A stretch of 64,000 nt of DNA from Plasmodium coatneyi (taxonomy: Eukaryota; Apicomplexa; Aconoidasida; Haemosporida; Plasmodiidae), in NCBI RefSeq assembly GCF_001680005.1, contig NC_033557.1:806001-870000 (forward strand), written 5' to 3'. This document shows positions 36,001 to 47,950 of this stretch, in pieces. The notes beneath the pieces are model-generated. The model worked only from the letters and a program-made list of their open reading frames with translations. It did not search any database and was not told where the DNA came from. Within the stretch, counting starts at the first letter, position 1. Each line of letters opens with the position of its first letter. Position numbers and translations under genes: made by a program.

Positions 36001-36361
36001 GCAGCACTTGGCAATTTTTCCTTTTCTCTTTAACTACCTAACGTGCGCGTTTATCTTCCTTCCGTATGATGCAGGAAGTGGGTTTTTTAAAAAAAAAAAA
36101 TTGAGTAAACTGTCCATTCTACATTCTACATTCTGTGTGTTTCTAAATTGGGTACTCAATACTCAATGCGCTTTGCACTTTTTTTTTTTTTTTTTCACGT
36201 GCAGTTGGTTAATTTTTTTTTTTTTTTCTTTTCTGTCTGTTTGGAACTGTGGTCATGGTGAAGGAGGGTGCTCCTTCTGAAGTGACTGGTTTTGTCTGTG
36301 CCGGCTATACTGTCAATACGGCCTTGCCAGCGGGTGCTCCTGTTGAGCTAAAGGGAGTTGT
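33046..36361. other. AT-rich intergenic region
   Basis: No gene is supported over 3.3 kb. It contains several long A runs (33541-33564, 34231-34257 and 35730-35756) and a moderately GC-richer stretch at about 34640-34870. Upstream of the exported-protein gene and downstream of the tryptophan-rich antigen gene. Confidence 0.6.
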
Positions 36362-38633
36362 TCATTGGCCAAGGGTTTTGCCTTCTTGGCTGTCGAGGGT
36401 TTTTCCTTCTTGGCTGTCTAGGGTTTTGCCTACTGGGCTGCCGAAAAGTTTGGTTTCCTTGCCGCCAAGGGTTTTGCCTAATGGGCTGCCGAAAAGTTTG
36501 GATCCTTGACCACCTAGGGTTTGGCCCTGGCCACCGAACAGCTTGGATCCTTGACCACCGAGCGTTTGACCTTGGCCACCGAAAAGTTTGGTTTCCTTGC
36601 CTCCAAGCGTTTCGCCTTCTTCACCACTGAGGGTTTTTCCTTCTAGGTTGCCGGAAAGTTTGGTTTCTTCACCACTGAGGGTTTTTCCTTCTAGACTGCC
36701 GGAAGGTTTGGTTTCTTCACCATTGAGGGTTTTTCCTTCTAGACTGCCGGAAGGTTTGGTTTCTTCACCATTGAGAGTTTTTCCTTCTTCACCACTGAGG
36801 GTTTTTCCTTCTAGGTTACCGGAAAGTTTGGTTTCTTTGCCTCCAAGGGTTTCTCCTTCTTCACCACTGAGGGTTTTTCCTTCTAGGTTACCGGAAAGTT
36901 TGGTTTCCTTTCCTCCAAGGGTTTTGCCTATTGGGCTGCCGAAAAGTTTGGATCCTTGACTACCGAGGGTTTGGCCTTGGCCACCGAAAAGTTTAGATCC
37001 TTGACCACCGAGGGTTTGACCTTGGCCACCGAAAAGTTTAGATCCTTGACCACCGAGGGTTTGACCTTGGCCACCGAAAAGTTTAGATCCTTGACCACCA
37101 AGGGTTTGGCCTTCTTCACCACTGAGAGCTTTTCCTTCTAGGTTGCCGGAAAGTTTGGTTTCTTTGCCTCCAAGGGTTTCGCCTTCTTCACCACTGAGGG
37201 TTTTTCCTTCTAGGTTTCCGGAAAGTTTGGTTTCCTTGCCTCCAACGGTTTTGCCTTCTAGGTTGCCGAAAAGTTTAGTTTCTTTACCTCCGAGCGTTTG
37301 GCCTTGGCCACCGAAAAGTTTGGTTTCTTTGCGTCCTAGCGTTTCGCCTTCTTCACCACTGAGAGTTTTTCCTTCTAAACTGCCGGAAAGTTTGGATTCC
37401 TTGCCACTGAGAGTTTGGCCTTGGCCACCGAAAGGTTTAGTTTCCTTGCCTCCAAGGGTTTGGCCTTCTTGGCTAACTGGCGTGGCAGATGGAGTTGGAT
37501 GATCGACGCCACTTGGACCAGCTTCTTCTTCCTCGGTGGGCTTCTGCAAATTGGTGGAATTCTTTTTCTCCTCATTCCACACGAGCCACTGTTTCTCCTT
37601 AATCCATTTATCGATGAAGGTTTCAACCCATTCACTGAATTCTTGCTGCTTTTCGTCTTTCCATTCTGACCAGGTATTCCAGTTGGAGTTAACAAATCTG
37701 CTCTCCCTAATGGCAATCCAATTTTTCCATTCGATGCCTTCCCTGTATATCCTTTCCTTCCATTTATACCACTGTTTTCTTTCTTCCATAGGTAGGGTTT
37801 GTACCGTGGCCTCATCATACTTGGACCAGTATTTATCTTCACTCTCTTTCCATTCGCAAGTAATCCATTCTTTGATTTTTTCATTTTTCCATTCATTCCA
37901 TTCATCCATAGCCCACTTGCAATATACCATTGCGTTTTGAGTAAACCATTTTTTTAGGTCTCCTTCTAGAAATTGTTTTCCTTCTGTAGAAATCCACATT
38001 TTCCATTGTCTCTCATCCCAGGTTTCTGATTTGGCTAGCATATCCGTTTGGTATTCCTCATCTAAGTTTGGGTTGAAGTGTAGCCACTTGTTTTGCATAT
38101 CTTCGAGTAACATTGCCCAATCTCCATCTTTTTCCTCAATCCATGCCTTTTTATCTTCTTCAATTTGTTCACTGAAGGACTTCCAGTCCTCGTCCAACTG
38201 GGTCAACCATTCTGTCCAGGCGTTTCGCTTCCATTCCTCCATTTGGTCTTTCGAGGGGTGGGCGTTTGCGTATTCGATGGCTTGGTACGGGTTCGTCCTG
38301 CAGCTTAGGTTATCTGTATTCTGTGCGGTGGGGAAAGAAAAACACACACGGAAATGTATATATATACATATACACAATATATATGTGTATACGTATTTAT
38401 GCGTAGATGCATGTACGTTGTTGCACGTGTTCCTTGCTGACGGGTCGCCTTACCTGCTGGTTCATCTTCATGTAGAGCGATCCTATGTAGAAAAACAGAA
38501 CCGCGAAACAAACCGTCTTAAAGGCAAAGGATAGGTTCATCGATGCCATGACCTGATCATGGGCCTTTTGCCTCAAAAGGGAAACAAATTGGGAGTGCGC
38601 CAGGTACTCCTGCAGCGATCTGAATTGATCCAT
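36362..38633 (-). CDS. Tryptophan-rich antigen with long mosaic repeat tail
   Basis: Two exons: 38633-38454 (60 codons, ending MNQQ before GTAAGG) and 38320-36362 (after CACCGCACAG), both phase 0, about 712 residues. Exon 1 carries a hydrophobic segment near residues 37-54, the usual TRAg signal anchor. The first 260 residues or so of exon 2 form the Plasmodium tryptophan-threonine-rich domain, with Trp spaced through amphipathic helices (for example W..WL.QL..DW and KEWITCEW). The rest, about 370 residues, is Gly/Lys/Glu repeats built from TLGGKETKLFG, NLEGKTLSGEEGE and GGQGQTLGGQGSK units. TRAg proteins of related species bind red cells and are surface- or vesicle-located. The repeat tail is unusually long for a TRAg. 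Confidence 0.92.
36375..37470 (-). repeat. Mosaic coding repeats of the tryptophan-rich antigen
   Basis: About 1.1 kb of shuffled units of 21-24 bp and 45 bp. Examples are the GGQGQTLGGQGSKLF unit, repeated in a homogeneous run near 36940-37110, and the SGNLEGKTLSGEEGETLGGKETKL unit in other runs. All are in the antigen's frame. Confidence 0.9.
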
Positions 38634-41600
38634 CTTGTCTAAGCAGCTCGTCGGTTGGTTGGTCGGTTGGTTGGTCGGTAGGTCGATTTGTCAGGCAGTT
38701 GATTTGCTGCTTCTTCCTATGCGACGTAAAAAACTACTTCGCTAAGTAAACGTTATACGGTGTGTAGGTGGAGCAAAGATGGAACCCAAAAGGGGGAATA
38801 TTTATAGAGAGAACTATATATACTTCTACTAGGCAAATAAAAAAAGGCACTTGCACTCGACCGTGTGCACATGTACAATGGTAAATTAGACGGTGTGGTC
38901 AAAGTGGTTATTCCTTCCCTGGGGGTTCGGGGTAGTCACCAAATATTGGCTATAAAAGGCAAACATAAGAAATGCAAATGCAAAAAAAAAATTAAAAAGG
39001 AGCTAAAAAATCATTAAAAGGCAGCTAAAAAAGGATTAAAAAGGCTTCCAACTTTCATCTTTAAACATAAAAAATAAATTCTTATTCGGAAATATATCTC
39101 AGGTTCAAATAAAATGGCTGCTAATTATTTTCCCCTGCGATAGGAAATATCATCATCCATTTTAATTAAAATTCAATACATGGCGTTCACACATACGTTA
39201 GAAATTGAACTGCTGTTGATCCAATCATTTCCTATGCGTAAACTAATTTACCCAAAAGTATGTTATGAATAGGCGCATTATGCATTAGGTTAGAAAAATC
39301 ATTGAAAAAAAAATGCGATTCTGGAACTACTGTTCGCATAATAAGTAGGTTTTTCTTTTACATGTACTGGTGGTAACTTATTGTGGTTATATTAATTTTA
39401 AAATATAACTGGTAATTTTTTCTGCTTTTTTTTTTTTAGGAAATTTTCATCATTCTAAAAAGGGAGAAAAAAAATAAATAATCAGCCAATAGCAATAGGA
39501 GTAAAAAAAATAAATAGGTAAAAAAAGGGCTTAAAAAAAAGGAAGCTAAAATAAGGTTATTAGAAGAAAGTTAAAAAAATGGAAAGAAATTTAAAAATTG
39601 CTTGCGTGGCATATGCACTAGGAAGGTATTATCCGCGTATGTATATCTAACAATTTATTTTTTTTTTTGCTTTTAATTTTTTTACATTTCGCGTTTCATT
39701 GGATCAGGTTCTCATATTTCTGCGCACCACCACTTAGCACTGCTCTTAAACAAAGCGGCATACAAAAATGTACCATAAGTAATATGCGTTAACTATTGTA
39801 CCTATTTCACGCGGTGCGGAAATGTTAGTGCTACGACTACATCTAGAAAAGAAACAAAAATGTAGCAGCCCAGAGTAGCAGCGCATACGTAGAAAAAAAG
39901 TAACGCCCCATACAACACGTATTTATTATTTATTAATATTATCAAATACAGCATCATCATTCCGTCGTGTATTTTTTTTTTCTCACCCTTTTTCCCGGGT
40001 TCCCAATAATGGGTTAAGAGAAAAAAGTGGCATTTTTTTACGGACATGTTATTTTGCCGACGCCCCGTGAGCATACAAAATGAAAATGTAAAATGTATAC
40101 GGGAAGATAACAATTATTTCTTGCACTGTCGGTTTATTAGAAAAGAGAAAAAAAAGTAAAATATTTCCCCCGCATTGAATAGAGGAAAGTTCAGTCCGTT
40201 CATCGTTGTTTTGCACTGAAGGGTGATTTTTCCCGATTGGGGTTGACATAAAATGTTCATCTTTGTCTTTTTTTTATTTTTTACTCGAAATGTAAAAGCA
40301 AAAAAGGACAAAGGGAAAAAACAGTAACCTATTGGGAGGATGCAATCAGGAGCGTTTTAAGTGCCAACACACCGGGATGTTGTGTGGGGGTTCACCAATG
40401 GGATGGAAGAAATGAACGGGAAATAAGAAGCTATAATGAAAAGCGTTTCTGTGAGGGACAACTTTTTTCCCTACCGTGCTGCTCCTTATGCGTTAAGTGA
40501 TTCATTATGTTAAGCAGTTCAACGTGGGTTCGTCTCTAACCCGCCCCTCACATCTTCACGACTAAACGCATACGTGTTCAGAGTGGGATTGGTTTCTGAC
40601 TAAGTCTATTCGTGTGCACGCCGTGGTGCTGTTCCAGGATGTGTATAATTTTGCCAAGCTGGGCGAAGTGCACCAACTGAACGGTTAAGTATTTTCTTCC
40701 CCATGATCTGGTGAGAACAGCTTCTCCGATTGGTTTACAGGGATGCACTATTTTTGCAGCACTACGCGGTGCCCCTCCTGCAGTAAGTATATATTCAACA
40801 ACAGAAGAGGTGGTTTCTTTTTGGGGAGTAGCCTTAGGAAGTTTTTCTCCGTAGCGTAGGCGGTGTACCACTGTTGGGTAACTAATTGGGATAGCCTTTC
40901 CCGTTAATTTTGGGAGTATTTATAGGGAAAAATATGCACCAAATTTTAGCTGCACCTTTTAGCGGCAATTTAGTCAGTCATCTCTGTCGCGCTGCCCAAG
41001 TGTAGAGACACAACTAGAAATGCTTAAGAACATAGAAGAAGCTATTCTTTTCTTCCTTTTGATATGAGAAAAAAATATAAAAAAGGTAGACTGAATTTGC
41101 AAGAAAGAATGTTTTTTTTTTTTTTTTTTTTTTTTTAAGTTTCACCCAATTTAATGAGCACATAATAGTGGCATAAAAAGTGTCCTCATGTGTCCGCATA
41201 TCGATTAGAATTTTCTAAAATGTAACATATGATGAAGCTTCCTTTGCAGATGGATGTGCGGACGGTTAAAAAAGGAAAAAAAAAACAGCAAATTAAAATT
41301 ATAATTTTTGAAGGAACGAAAAAATATATGTTTATTTTATAGCACAAAGTGGAGGTGGAAAAAATAATTCCCAGTGGGTGGTGCCAATTTGCCAAGTTTC
41401 ACGGATATATATTTTTTGTTAATAATACTTCTTCCTCCTATAATTTTCTATGCCCTATTTATTATTGGTGCGTTTATTTTGTTAGCATGTATACGAAAAA
41501 AGGGGGGCGATTGATCAGGCCGCACAAAGGTCAGTCCCAGCGCACAATAAAGGGAAACAAAACGCGGCAAAATATGCCCCTATAGGGGGTGAACCCTCCA

Positions 41601-42925
41601 GGGGGGTAGAGCCCATTTTTTTATTTCATTTTTATTCACCCACATTATTATTTTTGCTACGCTTTTCTATTGCACTGATCATCTCCTCGGGGGCTCCTCT
41701 CACTAATCATCCTCCAGTGCATAAAAACTACCGACAATTTAGGAAGCTACTGCTGCACAGGGGTAATTACGCATATAAAATGTACACGTTATGGTTCCGC
41801 TCATTCGGGTGGGCTTGGTACGGTTCGATTCGGTTCGTTTATTATTTTTTGTAAAGAATAAAGGAGAGGAGGCAATTCAAAGTGCAGTCAGTCACCTACA
41901 TCTGATTGGTTGGTACATTCATTATTGCTGTATTGGAAAAACATATTTTTTCTACCACTACAAGCGATGCATACATACTACTTTAAACTGAGTAGTAACG
42001 CATTATAAAAGAAAACATATGCGCTCCGTTTTGTCTATATATACTCACGCGTGCTTCCATTTTTAAGTACACTTATACCCTAGTACGTACGTGAAGAATT
42101 AACTCAAAGGTTTCTTTTTTTTTTTTTTTTCCATTTTTTCAATCTTTCTTACATTCCATAGTCCCCTAAAAAAAAAAAAAAAAATATATAATATCAGAAA
42201 AAGGGAGAAGAAGACTAATCAAGCAAAAAAAACATTTTTTTTTTCTGAAATGTTAATTAAGGACTAAAAATATCATTTTATTATATGTATAATTTGTACA
42301 TATATTATATTCCCGCCCTACCCTAGAAGGGAAAAAATTTTATTATGTAAAACACTTGGCTGAGGAGTATTTTTTTTGCATGCCTATAATAAAAACCTAA
42401 GTGCTGCTAAGGTAATAAAAACTTCATTTGTTTTAAAAGTAGCTCTTTGGGGTTGATCCAGTTTTCCTTACTGCTACGCGGTTTTACGCGTCACGTACAT
42501 GTTCGTGCGAAGAGGATTTTGTGGTGGATGATTGATATGTAAAATTTCCCCTTTTGAGTGTTGCTCTAGTTCCGCGTTTCGCCTAGCTGCATTTGCTTAC
42601 CATTTTTGTCGTTTCGACAATGCGGCTTTCTTCTCTGCATGTGAATAACATACACATGAGTGTAGCATACATACAGAAAGTATTTTTTGCGCGATGAAAA
42701 GTAAATGCATCTGTGTTGTAGAAAGGAGTAGTATAGCCATGCTTGCTTTATGTACCAGTGGGCATATGGTAGTTCTGACGCTTGGCAGATGACACCTCCG
42801 TTAGTTTTTGCCCCGTTCTTATTGTTCATTTCGTTTATTTTCCATCCTCCCTTTTTTTTAGGCACCCTTTCTTGGGAAAAGCATAAGTCCTTTTTAACAA
42901 AATAAGAATTTTCTCCTTTTTGAAA
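38634..42925. other. AT-rich intergenic region between divergent genes
   Basis: The shared upstream region of the minus-strand tryptophan-rich antigen and the plus-strand Ser/Thr-rich gene. It holds a GGTTGGTC repeat next to the antigen start, and long A/T tracts (for example 41111-41136 and 42165-42184). No gene is supported over 4.3 kb. Frames such as 40871-40578 begin at GTG and have no splice partner. Confidence 0.6.
38649..38684. repeat. GGTTGGTC repeat in the antigen 5' UTR
   Basis: Three or so units of cggttggttggt lie within 50 bp upstream of the tryptophan-rich antigen ATG. Confidence 0.8.
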
Positions 42926-44166
42926 ATGTCTAGCCTGAGCAGCAGTAGTGCCAGTGGCACGAATGTGAACGTCCAAGTATGTGACCACTCGAAGGACGGA
43001 AGTGTTTCCACCTGGGAGGCTAATTGTAGTGATAGCCAGAATGGAGGAACTGTGAAAAGCTCGTTCAAAGTTTTGTTCAGAAGTAGCCTCTTCACCGTTT
43101 TGTTGTTGGCTGTGCATTGGTCCAGTAGCAAGGTAATGATTCGTGTGACGTGGCAGAATACAGCTTGGATGATTGATTTTTTCCAGCAATGACTTATTTT
43201 TTTATACTTGGAAAAGTGCACGCATATATGTGCAAAACATCACTGTGCGGCGCTTTCTATGCCATTTATTTTACCATTTATCTTGCCATTTTTGTTGCAA
43301 TTTTTTTTTGTTCCCCTTAGGACCCCTACAGCCAATGGAATGGAGAAGCCACAAATGAGGAGAAAGCACACCGAAATAGAAGAATTCTATACAACACTGC
43401 TAGTTACATGAGTAACAACTACGGTTCATCCACGGAAACTATAACCACCACTGTTACGGAAAATAACGAACGCAGAAGAAACAGATCTAGAGGGGAACCC
43501 ACACAGTACAACTCCTCCCCTCCCCCAGAACAACCCCCCTCCTTCTTCACGGCACCATTATCATCTACACCCCAATATACGTCTACACCGGAATATAGTT
43601 CTACACCGCAATATGGTTCAACACCGCAATATGGTTCTACATCGCAATATGGTTCTACATCGCAATATGGTTCTACACCGCAATATGGTTCTACATCGCA
43701 ATATGGTTCTACAAGATCACAACAGTCGTCTTCCCCATCGGATTCTTTCTCTTCCTTCGCGTCTCTATTTTCTTCACGCTCATCCGGTTCATCCCCGTCA
43801 TCCTCCTCCTCTTCTCCCTTCTCGACACCCTTTAACTCCTACACCACAATGAACAACCCCCCCCCAAGAAACGATGACGTATGGCGTATATACGAAGACG
43901 GACTAAGATACCTAAACAACCGAGCATTTAGAAACATGGGCAACGATTTCCGATACCCCAACAATATGTACAACTCATTGAATGAACAGAACAATATTAG
44001 AAATTCCTTGTATGCTAATTTAAATGGTAACAATCCTTTATTTTATGTGTTTTCTTTTATGATTGGGGTTTTCCTTTTAAGTCAGTTGGGAGCAGAGCGG
44101 TTGTTTATTCTGGCCGCCTTTGTGGGTGTTCTGTACAAAGTTAGAAGATCTATTACGTGGCGCTGA
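42926..44166 (+). CDS. Ser/Thr-rich repeat protein with C-terminal two-TM hairpin
   Basis: Two exons: 42926-43132 (69 codons, donor AAG|GTAATG) and 43321-44166 (after a poly(T) ending CCCCTTAG), phase 0, about 350 residues. The true ATG is at 42926; two codons upstream the frame has only TTG. Exon 1 is Ser-rich, then has a hydrophobic core near residues 55-66. Exon 2 has RILYN at 90-94, a PEXEL-like site with Asn instead of an acidic fifth residue. Next are Pro/Ser-rich sequence, about eight six-residue STPQYG/STSQYG units (18 bp each, about 43580-43710), poly-Ser, and a charged helical part. Two hydrophobic segments (begin NPLFYVFSF and ERLFILAAF) precede a basic end. The layout parallels the gene at 12846-13942. 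Probably exported; function unknown. Confidence 0.82.
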
Positions 44167-47100
44167 TTTGTCGCTTGCGTGGTGTTTTTGTAACTTTTTG
44201 CGTGTAGCAATGGAATGGGCTCTACCGTCCCAAAAATGAGTAGGAGAGGGGTGGAAAATTTTTCACCTTGAGGGGGAAAGGAGACATGGTGTGCTAGTTA
44301 AACTGAAGGCAGAGCTTGCATGGAGTTTTTTCCATTCCAGAATAATCGCGCTGATGAGAATCCGATCCCGTTGTAACACCCTCGTGATAACCGCTCCAAT
44401 GGGGTGACTACATGAGAACCGCCAACAGAAGGTCAAAGCCACACCTTCACTCATTCGAGTAAGACAAAGAGTTATTGTGTTCCCCTACTGGAGGATAGGA
44501 GTGTCATAACCCAAGTTGCCTGCACGAAGATGATCTACTTCCACGATGGCATGATATCAGACATATACTATCCTATACATTTTTACAATTTTGCCTCACC
44601 GTCACCTCATCGTTTAGCTTCATTTTTGAGTACGCAACTTACTGGACTAGTGAAAGTGCCTCTTCACCAGAGCACTACTTTTCTTCCCCCTCTCTCCTTT
44701 CGAAATTGTCCAAAATATGTGAATGTTTATTTTGCCAACGTGTGCATAAAAGGTGATAAATTTTTGTACAATGTAGATTTTTAATTAACCTTTTTTTCCT
44801 TCTTTTTTTTGTATGCCCATAAGTGTATAAAATTGCCATTATATTATTTATCCCTCCCAAAGGACAGCAGACATTGCCCGGTGATGAGTGCGTCCAGGGA
44901 CGGGAACGAGTAGACCTGCTATAATTCGTTTAAATGTACATGCTTCTTCCATTTATTATTGTTGCGATTTTTCTACTATTTTTATAATATTTACATATTA
45001 TTATTTCATTTTCACAACGACGTGCAAAGGCGTACGTTCCAGTCGGGGGGTACCAGGCGGCCGACCGATCGACCAACTGATCGACCAACCGATCGACCAA
45101 CTGATCGACCAACCGATCGACGGACCGACCAACCAACCGATGGACGGATTTACTTTCCTTCCAACGTTGCCAATATTTTATTAACCAAAACTTTTTTCAT
45201 AGTCGATATAAAAATATTCTTGTTAAAAAAGGTTTTACAAGCAAAGACGTTTTCTACGTGGGAACTTGAAGGGTTTAGGTTTAGCTTTGAGCACCCAAAT
45301 GGGGAGTGTCCCCTTTGGAATTTCACGCACTCGACATGTGCCAGTGTGTATGTACGTACACATATGTACACATATATATATACATGTGTGTGTGTGTTTT
45401 TTTTTTTTTTACCCATTTGGAGTTCATCCCGATGGGAACCAAGTTCAATCCCCGAATGAGCAGTGTCAAAAGGACATGCTGATACGTCGACCGTCACAGA
45501 TGACACTTTTAGCATTAATTACCGGCCGATGAGGCATTATGTATGCTTGACGGATAGATGAGGAGAATGGAAAATTGAGCGTACGCCGCTACACACATAT
45601 CCGTGCAACATTAACTGGTGTACCTCCGTATTATAAGTACAAACCCTCTATGTAAATGTAGTAGTGATATATTTATGGGTCACCAAGGGGGGGATGGAAA
45701 AAAGGAAAGAAAGAAAGACCATCCTGACACTTTTTCTATATGTCACGTTACGAGCAGAGTATCTTTGTAGTTTGCGTGTACAGCGTCCTACAAACCAGGT
45801 TGAGAAAAACGCAGCGCAGGTGCTATTCGAAGGTAAGAGAAAAGGGGATTCACTTCACTTGCGCTGTTACGTGAAGAAAAGTGAGCATGTCCACTTGATT
45901 TGTTCAAGCGAGGCCATACAAATGAAGAAGGGGTGAAGGGGTGCTCCCTTCCGGGGAGTGGCTTTTAATGTCGCTGGCGTTGGACCGTTGATGGGAAGTA
46001 GGGTTAGAAGTGTCTGCGAATGGAAGAATTGTAGCTTGCGAGAATGAGCCCGTCCTCGCGTGAAAAAGTGTTCCGCTGAGGGGGAATTACCAATCGTTTT
46101 GTCCATTCACCCCACTTGGCCAACCTTGCACTTGGTGAATTTGTAGCAAAAAGGAACAGCATCAGTAGCAACAGAGAAGGAAATAATCCTGTTTGTGAGT
46201 ATCATATGCACTTTTCTGCACACCTACACCCCAATTTTTAAAAGCGCCATTTTGTGTAATTTCAAGATGGGGTGCGAACGGCCTATTATTATTGAAGAAA
46301 AGTTTCATGAGCCGAAAAAACGATACATGTGTAAATGATTTTCTTTTTCCCCCCCCGGCATGGTAAAGTTTGTTACCAAATGAGAAGGGGTTGGGTGAGT
46401 ATCTGCTACACCATTATGTATGTGTTTACAGGGGGGACCAGCATAGAAGTAAATCATGTGCATATATAGTACACGGTCGCCTTCACTCTCCGTTCATAAG
46501 TATAAGCACACAGTTATGCTATCGACTTAGGTTGGCGTATATCAGGACTGATTGAACGATTGCGGGAGGAAAAAAATTAATTGCCTCGCTAAGGAATATT
46601 CCCTCTTCCTTCCTTTGCGTAAACTAAAAATTGGCAAAAAAAAAAAAAAATCGCGAAAACAAATGAAGTTTTTTTTTTTTTTTTTTTTTTTTTTTGAGTG
46701 TCATGCAGAGTGAAATTTAATTCTTCAAATATGTACAAAAATTAAAGGGGGTGAAAAGCATGAAAGTTTTTAGTCATCCCAGTTTATAAATAAAGGTTTA
46801 TGTAGAAGGCACTGAGCAGCTTTTGCTGCATGTGAGGGCGCAAGTACATTTTTTTTTTTTTATATATATGCATTGCGTATGTACTTGTGTAGTTGCGCTG
46901 AATTGAATACGTATGCTCTTACTTATATATTGATTACTTGAATTTTTTTCTTCTCGTTTCATTTTTTAAATATTGCTGAAGGTGTGCTTCGCTGCACAGG
47001 GGGGAGTAATATACTATCCATTGGCGCTGAACGTTCAAACAACACGAGAAAAACAAATAAATGAAATGAAATAAAATAAATTGGAAAAAAAATAATAAAA

Positions 47101-47950
47101 TGATGAAAAGAATAATTTTAAAGAAGAAAAAAGTGACAATAAAGTAATGTTCGTACTGTAAAAGGAATATCGAGTGATGAAGAAAACACTTTTTTCTTTT
47201 TCCCTTAATTAGATAAATGCATATGTACATACTTTTTAAAGAAAAGAAATAAAAGTACTATTTAATGTGGGGAAAAAAATAAAAACAACAAATTTATCTG
47301 AATTTTTTAGCGCCGCCTTAAATGTTCATTTTAACCTTGTAAATTTCATCAGCATAACTTAATCATATAGTTGCTTCGCTTTTGCACCATAATACCACGT
47401 ATGTGTACATCGTAAATATATACATTTCTGTGCGGCCATCATTTTAGCGCTTTTGTTTTGTATACCTTTTGGGGCGTTACACAGAAAGGAAGAGAAAAAA
47501 ACATATCACTTTTCGAGTCGTAAATATAAGTTGGCATTTTAGTATCCTGCATTGTGGGCCCTTTGCATGAACAGAAGTTGCTGACCCCTGAAATAAAGAG
47601 AAAGAAGTGATTTTTCTAACATATTCTCTTTCGATTTTTTTTTTTTCTTTTGGAGTAACTTCTACCGCGCTTGCACAGGGGTAGACGTTCTTCATCAGTA
47701 TTCCCGAAGGGTGCAACTATACCTACGCGTTTAACTTAGAAGGTCTTATATTAGTGCGTCAGATTTGTTGGTCTAATTTACGCAGCTGATTTAGTTCTGC
47801 ATAAATGAGGCCGAATATGAGAAGGGAAGATACACAATTTATGTACCCACCAGACATACATATCTGGTAGATCTTCCTGGTGAACACATCACCCTTTTGC
47901 TTGAACATACACCTCCCCACCCCCGTATATTGTGATATTATCTAACCACC
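44167..47950. other. AT-rich intergenic region
   Basis: No gene is supported. It contains a CGATCGACCAA repeat (45060-45147), A/T tracts (for example 46671-46695) and a TG-repeat near 45385-45410. Several 60-120 codon frames occur on both strands without ATG/splice support. Confidence 0.6.
45060..45147. repeat. 12-bp CGATCGACCAAC repeat
   Basis: About seven units alternating aaccgatcgacc and aactgatcgacc. Each contains the palindrome CGATCG or the near-palindrome TGATCG. Confidence 0.85.
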
